Positions 56,261 to 64,000 of a stretch of 64,000 bases of DNA are shown piece by piece (within the stretch, counting starts at the first letter, position 1; each line of letters starts with the position of its first letter). The DNA lies in NCBI GenBank assembly GCA_019279435.1, contig JAAALK010000289.1, forward strand, positions 12,964,342-13,028,341, written 5' to 3'. The position numbers were made by a program, and so were the translations under genes. Below the pieces are notes generated by a model, which saw only the letters and a program-made list of their open reading frames with translations, had not been told where the DNA came from and made no database searches. The stretch is from Zizania palustris (taxonomy: Eukaryota; Streptophyta; Magnoliopsida; Poales; Poaceae).

Positions 56261-59200
56261 TGTAACACCCCAAATTTTCAAAGAAATAAAAATATCATTT
56301 AATATATTTTCCTGGAATTATTTAATTTGGAAATGCCCTTAATGCCCTCCTTAGCCTAAATGAACTAGAATCTAGTTGAAATGACCAAACCAGATGCTAG
56401 AAAATTTTGTATGAGTTCCCAACACCAAAATATATTTTTGAGAATTTTTACAAATTTTTATCACCCTTAGAAGTAGCCCAAATATTTTTAACTAATTTCT
56501 GTAATTATTTTTATTCATAAAAGAATTGGAACAATAACGGGCCTTCCCCTCCCTTTCTCTCTCCCCCGGCCGGCCTAGCCCGCTCCCTTGCCGCGCCTCG
56601 GACTGACACCCGGGTCCCACTTGTCAGTGGCCCTCTCCCTCCGCGTGCGCGCCCGCCCGCCACCTCGGCCCCACCTATCGGCGCCTACCGACTCCCTCTC
56701 TCGGCCGAGCCCGACCCCACCCATCAGTCGCACACTCTTACGCTCACGCCCGCTGACCGCCTTGGCCCACCTGTCAGACCCGTCGTCCACCTCGCGCCAC
56801 CGCCCCCAAATCACACCGGCCGACGAACTCGCCCTTGGATTCTCCTCGCTAGCCCCTCCTCCATTAAATTGACGCCATTAATCGGTCCCCCGCGCTCCGC
56901 CGACTGTTTCCCCCTTTATTTCACTCGTCGTCATCCCGGATCGAGCGCACGCATGCACGGAAAGTGCTCGCCGGCATTGAAGAGAGGTTTTACTCTCGGC
57001 CTCCCCCGATTACGCCCCCTCTGCCCCTACCGATGCCTCTATTTAAACCCCCGGCCACCCCCTCCTCCACCCTGCACATCATTTTGCCTTGAAAGCAAAC
57101 CGAGCGCCCGCGACACCCATTTCAACACCACACCGCCGCCCCTACTCCAGTCACCATTCGTCGTCACCGGAGTCCCCCTCCGTCCTCGACGATCGCACCT
57201 CTGCGACCGCAAGCGTCACCCCGACCTCGGCCACCACTCCAACGTCGATGAACCCCTCCGGAACCCCACCGCCGACGAGGACCCGAGGAGCTTCATCACC
57301 CTTTTGCATCGCCGGTCGCGGTCCGCTCGACGTCGCCATCACCGCCGGTACCCTCGTGTTCCCCGTAGCTCCCTCTTTCAGTTTCTAGCCCTAGTTAGGC
57401 CGGGTAGCCCTCGCCATCGCCAGAATCGCTCGCCGTCGCACCGCCGGAGTGAAGGAAGACGGGTACCTTACCCCTCCCGATGCGTGCCATGCCGGATTCT
57501 ATCCTGGCCGCACGATCATGATCAGATGGCATGGATTAGAACCCTTGTGACGTTTAGTCTCGCGCGTCCATCTGGTCAAAGGGGTATCGAGTGTTGTGGG
57601 CCGTTGATCGCCACATAACGCCCCGCCTCGTCCCCGCTCGTGGGATCTAGATCCAACGGTCCAGGATGGGCCGGACCACACGTACAGTGCGCGGGTTCAC
57701 CGTGGACCCGAAGTTATTTTTGATTTAAATTTAATTCCAGAAACTGTTTTGAACTTGTAAAATTCATACCTGGCGCATTTTAACTCCAAAAATTTTCATT
57801 TCAATTCCAAAAAATTTATAATTTTATCCTCTACATGTTAATACAATAAAAACAGTATGTTTACTTTGAATATTTCATTCTTATTTAATAAAGTATTCAA
57901 ATGCTCTTTAGGGTAAATTTCAAATTGATTCATTTCAATTTCAGCAAAACTTATCTTTTATTCTTTTCCTATTAAAATAGTGAAACCACTAAGTTTACTC
58001 TGAACCTCTTATTTTAAATTAGTTAGAAACATAAAATAAAATTGTTCACATTATTATCTCTTTTATAAAGGACAATATTCCATTATAGTTCATTTTAAAA
58101 TATTCATAAAGTGAATTTCTGAAACTTAACAACTTTATTTTCTTTAAAACTAGCCCAATCAAAACCTATGTGTTGTTGTGTGATTTTGGATTGTTTAATT
58201 GAATGTTATATTTATTTTATTTATATTGAGAAGACTACGACGCCACCGAGGAGCCGGAATATTACCCGGAGGTTCCCCCATCGCCTTTTGCTGAACAAGG
58301 AAAGTCACCAAACCACTCTTTTGAGCATATTGAACCCATGTTTTACTAAACTATCGCTAAAACACATAGGATATACATGCATTAGTCAAATAGAACCCTT
58401 ACAATATATTTATTAGGATCCCCCGACCTTGATGTGCAACCGAAGCCATGCTATCTATCCTAAACTCCTTGTCACCATATGATTAGTATTATTAGCTAGT
58501 GTCCAATGTATTGACACGATTGCTGTAGGATTAAAAATGAGTCGTAGCGATTGGAATCTACTATATGATCCCCGTTATTCTTATCTATGGAATGCTGTTG
58601 GTGATAGAGTTATGGTTGTGAGTGTATGCATGGTGGGTTCCGGGTGCAAGCTAGGGCATTGGTCGGTAGCACCCGGGGCACTATAAGGACCGGTCTGCGG
58701 GATCCGTTGCAATACACTTCCGTACTAACCACAAGTCTAATGGGTAAGTCCTAACTATGGTATGGAGTGTTCCAAACCGAGGCCACCACTTGGAGATGGG
58801 TCAAGCAGCACCTGTGGGTGGCTTGTACCGACGTGGCGCAAAAGGGGTGCGACGTTAGCCGGGATGCGGCCCAACGCGCCGGCGAAACCTATAGCGGGTG
58901 GTTATTGCTTGGAGTATTTCATGCCGAGGTTTTGGCATGAGTTCTCGTGGTATGGGTCATCTCATTACACTTTGGTGTTTGGGATGAGTGCGTGCCTTGT
59001 GGGTACAGTAGTACATCTCTGATCAGAGTCATAAATCTTTTCAAAAAGCCGAGCCCACGGTCAAGGGCGGGTTGCGTGACATCCCACAGTTAGTTTACTT
59101 TTAATATGTATGTGCATGATGGTTTGACATGTAAGGACTGTTGTGCGAGGAGAGAAAACGTACTCCTCGAGTTAGATGGTATTATTGATGTTCATGTTTA

Positions 59201-59613
59201 CTATTCCGTATGATAAAAATTGACTACACTAAATGCAATAACTGAAAATGTACTTTTCCGCACTTTTAGCCATTATCCCTCCTTTGTTATTATCTTGCAT
59301 TATTATTTGCATTTGCGGTGACTTGTTGAGTACTTTTTGTACTCATACCCGTTGGACACACAATTCAGAGAATGCCTACTACGAAGAGGATGGTCTGGAG
59401 TAGCGACCCAGTCAAGAAAACGATCCTGAAGAAGACGTTCGTCATGCAGTCTATTTTTATAGTTTCTTTTTATTTTACACTTGTGTAATAATGTGGTCTG
59501 CGAACCACGAATGTTTTCCCGTATGTACAATTGTCCCATGATGAACCTCTTGTTATTATTGTTTTTCTATGGAAATTCAATAATGTTCTGATTTGGTAAA
59601 TCGGGGTGTCACA
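56261..59613 (+). mobile_element. Tekay-like solo LTR, TSD GGAAA
   Basis: 3,353 bp, TGTAACACCCC to GGTGTCACA, aligned end to end with the G2 LTRs. GGAAA at 56256-56260 and 59614-59618. No internal sequence, so formed by recombination between two LTRs. Keeps both segments lost from the G2 3' LTR. Hairpin at 59327-59345. Confidence 0.95.
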
Positions 59614-59656
59614 GGAAATTTTGGGATACTTGATATTTTAGAAGATTTTAGGGGGG

Positions 59657-61056
59657 TGTTGACATGAAAATGCGCCCACACACTGACATTGGTTCGACGA
59701 TCCAAAAGCGCGCAACCGTTTCAAGGATAAACCCTAAAACGTCGTGAGATGTCGACGTTGCGTTCCGACGACCCTTAAGCGGTAGTAAGGGAAAATGATG
59801 TCGCCGGGCAATCATACAAATATTTAGAAATAAATTTCGATTAACCGAAGTATGAGTAAAATATAATAAAGCAAACCGGCCACACTAAGGCCGGTTTATA
59901 TCTGTAGCGAAGGGGGTCCGAAGCATCCTGAAGGGGGGCTTCGGCCTGTTGGCTGGTCGGACCGGAGTGGGACTCCCGGTCAGACCGACACCTATGAAGG
60001 GGTCACCGAAGATGGCTTCGGCCTTCTGGTGCAAAGCGGGCTCCAGGCGGTCGGACCTACGGAGGGTACCCGGTCAGACCGACAGTGAAGCCTCGGTTAG
60101 ATCGGGGGCTTCGGCGTCGCGGAATCTGGTGTGAAGTATACTTCGGTATGAAGTACACTACGATTGGAAGTGTATCCCGATGCGGAGTAGGTCACTACGG
60201 AGGGGTTCTCCCAGAAGAGGGCTTCAGCCTGATGATGAAGGGTGCTCCAGCACTGAGTGGTCTGGTAGGACCGGCAGAGGGTTCCTGGTCAGACCCGGGG
60301 GGTGCTAGTGATGACGCGATGAAGCGTGCCTACAACAGCCAGACAGCCTGGCACGACAACAGGCGGTCCGACAGGTGGGAAGCCTTCGGTCAGACCGACA
60401 GGTCTTGAAAAATAGCCTCCGGGCTCCAGTGACCTAGGAAATTATAGATTGAAACTGAGATCCTTGGCGACAGAAGTGTAGATGAAACCCTGCAAAAATA
60501 CCAAGATCAAGTGCTTACTTGGCCTAGAGGCCGAATTTCCAAGGGAAGTCGGAGAAAACCGATAAAACGATAAAAATCTGTTTTGTGGATTAAATGAGAG
60601 ATTCATGGGCGAATCAAAAAGGGTTACCGTGATTTCGACACGGCGAACGGAGGGCTTACAGTGCAAACCCATGAAGATGGACGTTACTTGGCTAATCCTA
60701 GGGCAAGGAAAGTAGATTTAAAGGTAAAAGTGTGATTCAAAGCGAGGTCTTTGTGTTTGATATGAGATAGGGGTCCTCATAAATTGGCCTTGCCCCTATA
60801 TTTATAGGGGGTGGTCTTGGTGTTATCTGGCATCCAAAATGATTACACTTTGGCTAAAAGTGGTTAGGATATGATTAGGGATCAAAACAACCCGAAAACT
60901 GTAATTTTATCCCTAATCCCGGACAAGGACCAGTCTGACCGGACCTACATGGTCGGTAGGACCGGCCTGTGCTAGATGGTCACATTTTCGGCCAAAAGTA
61001 CCAGTTTTGGATATTTTGTACATTTTTACCATTAGTGGTATTTTTGGGTGTAAACA
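59657..61056 (-). mobile_element. Tat-type solo LTR (G4 family), TSD GGGGG
   Basis: 1,400 bp, TGTTGACAT to TGTAAACA on the plus strand; the TATA box (60799-60806) reads on the minus strand. GGGGG at 59652-59656 and 61057-61061. Homologous to 37796-39234. Flanking S3 sequence continues on both sides as in E2 13432-13500. Confidence 0.9.
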
Positions 61057-61061
61057 GGGGG

Positions 61062-61354
61062 TTTTGGCTTTCTTTGATATTTGTTTCAGAGGTAGTTTTT
61101 AGTCTCTTTTGCCGTTACTCTTTGGATATCTTTGTTGATAATTCAGAGATTGCACTTGTTTATGTTTTGTTTTCTGTTTAACCATAATGACCGTTTTCAG
61201 GCCTTTGTTTGGCTTTTGGTCATTAAGGTTAAACCTTTTATTTTATTTTCTTCTTTTTGTCTTCTTGTGTTTTATTTTTCGTGTTTCCACATGTTTTGCA
61301 GGTTCTGAAGCGTTAATGTAGAAGGTGTTGACAATGCACTCATCAAGGGGAGAT
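61062..61354 (+). other. S3 non-coding region, last part
   Basis: Matches E2 13463-13694 and ends with the polypurine tract CAAGGGGAGAT before the LTR. Confidence 0.8.
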
Positions 61355-62793
61355 TGAGGAGCCATGTTGAAGAGCATGGACCTTATGGCTCCAGAAGTGA
61401 TGAGTGATTTGTCAACGGAAGTCAAAGAGAGAGATGAGGAGACAAGACATGTCGTGTTTTTGGCAATATGTGACTCAGGTACAGGGCAGCGAACGACTGC
61501 TGGGCAGGGGGACCGCGGAGTTGGGCCGGCACAATCCGGGTACAGTGGCCAGGAACGGCAGGAGATCCACTGGTTTGTTGGCCGGGTTTGACTCAGTTAA
61601 ACGGGCGACGAGCGATTGCTAGGCTGAGGGAGCCGCGGAATCAGACCGGCCCAATCCGGGTACCCGGTGCAAAGACAGTGGACGTTTTGTCGGTTTCGGC
61701 ATAAAACCGAAGCATCTATCCAGACCGCCCATCGGAGATCCAACAGTCCTGAAGCGAAGCCGTAGCTTCTACGAAAACTCTGTAGCAGGACAAGCTATCT
61801 GTAGATAGGAGTTTACTATTTTACCCGTTAGGCCCACAGTTTTATTTTTTGTGTCTGTGTGTAATTTACCCTAGGGGCAAATGTGTATTTTGTAGTTTTT
61901 GAACTGCCTATAAAAAGGCCTTGTATCGGCCTAAAGTTTCCTAACTCATCCATTTAAAAATCTAAGTTCACTTTATTTTTAGAATTTTTCTCCAGTTTTA
62001 TCAATTTGGTTTTCCTTCTTGCGCCGGGGACCATTCTAGCGCGGCCATCGTTCTGATTTCTCCGACCGAGAGCTGCTTCGCTAGAAGCGCCGAACACCAG
62101 GACCCCAAGCTAGCTTCTGCCCTGTCAACGGCACGCGGTGTACGGAGTCAGGCAGCAGGAGAGCAGGGCGCCACGAAGCGCACGGCGGTCTGGCGTAGGG
62201 CTTTTAGCGCCGCATGGGACGATGCGTGGTGCTATCGAGTGCCTGGACCAGGGCACTTTGAACCAGAGCTAATCCTCCTGGTTTTTCCTTGGAACTGGTT
62301 TTTTCCTCCTGGTAAAGCGTTATGTGCTGCTGGCTTACCTCGGCAAGTGTTCCCAACGCAACGCAATGAAGCTTCTGGATACATGCTCCTCGGCGCTAGA
62401 AGACGGAGGGTACACGACACAGAAGATCTGTCAAAAATAGCATAATATTTTTCTCTCGGTCATCGTGCATTAGATTTAATTTCTGGATATTTTACGGTAG
62501 ATTCAATTACTGCTAGAAATTAATTTTCAGTTTGCCCTAGGAATGTTTTATTTATGTATATATGTATTTTTAGTGCGTTTTGATTCATATGTGAGCACGA
62601 TGTTTATTTGCATTTATTTTATTTCACTATATGCTTAAGTATTGTTGATGATTATATTTGTGCTATCTGAAATGCCTGCGAGTTAAATGATTTTTTAATC
62701 TGCTTTTTAAGTATTGTGGTGGTGTCTTTTTGATTAGGACACCAGTTATTTTTAGGCTATATTATTTTAGTGCTTGCGATCTATCAGACTGTC
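61355..62793 (+). repeat. S3 3' LTR, cut by G6
   Basis: Starts TGAGGAGCCATG like E2; TATA box TATAAAAA at 61909-61916. Homology to the E2 LTR is clear at the start and near 62720-62765 (GGACACC, TTTTAGGCTA) but the middle differs. Its end lies beyond G6, outside the window. Confidence 0.87.
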
Positions 62794-62856
62794 TGTTGGG
62801 GGAGATAATCCCGATGGCTAAAGGGGGGCCCACAAACAGGGGGTCTGAAGCCTGGT

Positions 62857-63050
62857 GCCGGAGGCCGCCCTCCGGCAGAAGGACGCCGGAGGCCACCCTT
62901 CGGGAGAAGGACGCCGGAGGCCGCCCTCCAGCAGAAGGACGCCAGAGGCCGCCCTTCGGCAGAAGGATGCCAGAGGCCGCCCTCCGAGAGAAGGACGCCG
63001 GAGGCCACCCTCCTCCGGCAGAAGGACGCCGGAGGCCGCCCTCCGGGGAG
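62857..63050 (+). repeat. 28-bp tandem repeat in G6 LTR
   Basis: Seven units starting GCC(G/A)GAGGCC at 62857, 62885, 62913, 62941, 62969, 62997 (31 bp) and 63028. Several units contain the inverted repeat CCGGAGG / CCTCCGG. It lies upstream of the TATA box. Confidence 0.95.
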
Positions 63051-63321
63051 AATTGCCGGAGATCTTCCTCCGGCCCATAGAAGCGAGCCCAAGGGGAGTG
63101 TTGGCGGGAAAAGGACTGGACAAGTACACGGGGGGACAGGATCGCGATCCTGCGAACCGTGTCGGGCGGCGTAGGCAGCGCCCGACATGGCTGATACATT
63201 GCCAGAGCCGAATCTTCCTGTCTGTACTATGTATAGTCCGTTTTGTCTGTACAGTCGACCGGCGGTTGACCGTGTATCCGTTGGCGGTCCAGAGGCGCTT
63301 GGCCCTCTGGACGGGGCGCCT

Positions 63322-63329
63322 TATAAATA
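63322..63329 (+). promoter_or_regulatory. TATA box of G6 LTR
   Basis: TATAAATA in CGCCT-TATAAATA-CCCCTC, about 100 bp before the LTR end. Confidence 0.8.
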
Positions 63330-63429
63330 CCCCTCAACTGTAGTTGTAAGGGACGGGCTCAAGGAGCATTGAATACATTACTCTCATTTCACCAAGAAAA
63401 CCTGCTGGTCCGATCCGTCATTCCAACAG

Positions 63430-63448
63430 TTGGCGCCGTCCGTGGGGA
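63430..63448 (+). promoter_or_regulatory. G6 primer-binding site (Tat type)
   Basis: TTGGCGCCGTCCGTGGGGA, one base after the LTR; near identical sites are usual in Tat elements. Confidence 0.9.
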
Positions 63449-63493
63449 CCTTAGTCCAAGAAGCTACTGTCCTCTACACCCACTCACCAAAGC

Positions 63494-64000
63494 ATGTCAT
63501 GTCGAAAGGGAGCAAGCGCGGTTCCCCCACGCCGGTCTTCCCGCACCGCTGGGGTCGAGCCCGCCGCGATCCCCGACCCTGGCTCTTCGGCCCCTGCCGT
63601 CGCGCCGGTGCCGGAGGAGACGCCCGAGGCCGGAGGTCCTATCGGCATACCTGAGCCGACCTCCGTCAACCTGGCAGGGTTGCCGGAAGAACCGCCAGAG
63701 CAGCACGCTCCAAGCAGGCCCCCGGTGGTGTCCCTTCGGACCGACTACGCCCGCTCACGAGACCCCGACACCGCCTCAGGAGGAAGCGGGAGCCAAGCCG
63801 ACGCCCTGGCCGCTGAGAATGCTCGGCTGAAGGCAGAACTGACCTTGTGGCGCCAGGAGGCGTCGCTCCGCCCTCCAGAGCCCCTCCGCGCCGTGAAAGC
63901 TATGGCCGTGGCGCTAAACGACGACGAAGATCCAGAGGACGAAGAGAACCCGTCGTATGACGAGGAGTCCCCCTTGCATCCGGATCTCCAGAGGGTGCGC
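63494..64000 (+). CDS. gag: Gypsy Tat gag, G6, partial
   Basis: ATG at 63494; 169 codons with no stop to the window edge. Starts basic (CRKGASAVPPRRSSRTAG), continues acidic and Pro-rich, then a short helix (ADALAAENARLKAELTLWRQ) and DEESPLHPDLQRV, which is also in the G3 gag. The layout matches the N-terminal part of Tat Gags, before the conserved core. A second ATG at 63499 is in another frame that stops at 63654, so 63494 is preferred. No damage is visible, which suggests a fairly recent element. Confidence 0.82.
   Translation, partial: MSCRKGASAVPPRRSSRTAGVEPAAIPDPGSSAPAVAPVPEETPEAGGPIGIPEPTSVNLAGLPEEPPEQHAPSRPPVVSLRTDYARSRDPDTASGGSGSQADALAAENARLKAELTLWRQEASLRPPEPLRAVKAMAVALNDDEDPEDEENPSYDEESPLHPDLQRVR

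Larger units (their letters stand above)
54936..62793 (+). mobile_element. Sirevirus S3, 3' end, with two solo LTRs inside
   Basis: RNase H end, polypurine-motif region and 3' LTR, closest to E2. Interrupted by solo LTRs at 56261-59613 and 59657-61056, and its LTR is cut at 62793 by G6. Left end truncated within RNase H. Confidence 0.9.
62794..63428 (+). repeat. G6 5' LTR
   Basis: 635 bp, TGTTGGGGGAG to TTCCAACA. Contains the 28-bp repeat array and a TATA box (63322-63329). Confidence 0.9.
62794..64000 (+). mobile_element. Tat-type Gypsy G6, 5' end
   Basis: LTR, PBS and gag start, inserted in the S3 LTR; runs off the right edge. The 5 bp before it are CTGTC, so the same bases are expected after its far end. 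Confidence 0.9.

Noticed and set aside
59657..61056. Plus-strand transcription of the Tat solo LTR
   Set aside because: The TATA box and the homology to G4 place its promoter on the minus strand.
62730..63343. Overlapping ORFs on both strands in the G6 LTR
   Set aside because: Produced by the 28-bp repeat, which is open in most frames.

Overview
This 64 kb window looks like heterochromatin of a large plant genome, most likely a grass (Poaceae). It is made entirely of LTR retrotransposons. I found no host gene, tRNA, rRNA or CRISPR array. The case for a grass rests on the mix of elements: Copia elements of the Sirevirus (Maximus/SIRE) type, a Tekay-like Gypsy chromovirus with LTRs over 3 kb, and several Tat-lineage Gypsy elements, one with a long antisense gene. 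The species cannot be named from the sequence alone.

Layout, left to right. (1) 1-4404: 3' half of a Sirevirus, E1 (+ strand): pol, polypurine-motif region and the first part of an LTR. (2) 4405-15837: complete young Sirevirus E2 (+), inserted in that LTR with target duplication AAAGG; its LTRs of about 2.14 kb differ at only about 20 positions. (3) 15838-16971: the rest of the E1 LTR. A primer-binding site and a gag pseudogene (17036-18385) follow directly, so pol-LTR-gag forms a tandem arrangement. (4) 18386-21995: truncated Gypsy G1 (-), possibly of the centromeric CRM type, fused to a Tat LTR fragment (21996-22425). (5) 22426-37795: decayed Copia C4 (-), split by a complete Tekay-like element G2 (+, 23499-35807, duplication CCTAG) that carries an extra ORF before gag.

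(6) 37796-54935: Tat element G4 (-), cut in its RNase H region by a complete Tat element G3 (-, 41632-54151, duplication GTACT). G3 carries gag and pol on the minus strand. On the plus strand, between its 3' LTR and pol, lies an apparent four-exon gene with its own TATA box, followed by a 118-bp tandem repeat. The 5' LTR of G3 is itself interrupted by a 921-bp solo LTR (53218-54138) whose start encodes the end of a Gypsy pol. (7) 54936-62793: 3' end of a third Sirevirus, S3 (+), holding two solo LTRs: Tekay-like (56261-59613, GGAAA) and Tat-like (59657-61056, GGGGG). (8) 62794-64000: 5' LTR, primer-binding site and start of gag of another Tat element, G6 (+), inserted in the S3 LTR.

How it works together: each autonomous element would supply Gag, protease, reverse transcriptase/RNase H and integrase for its own copying, but every full pol seen here is interrupted. 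Of 14 single in-frame stop codons that I could place, 11 are TAG, many where CAG is expected; this fits decay of methylated CHG sites in silenced chromatin. The nesting gives a relative order: G2 is younger than C4; G3 is younger than G4 and older than the solo LTR in it; E2 is younger than E1.
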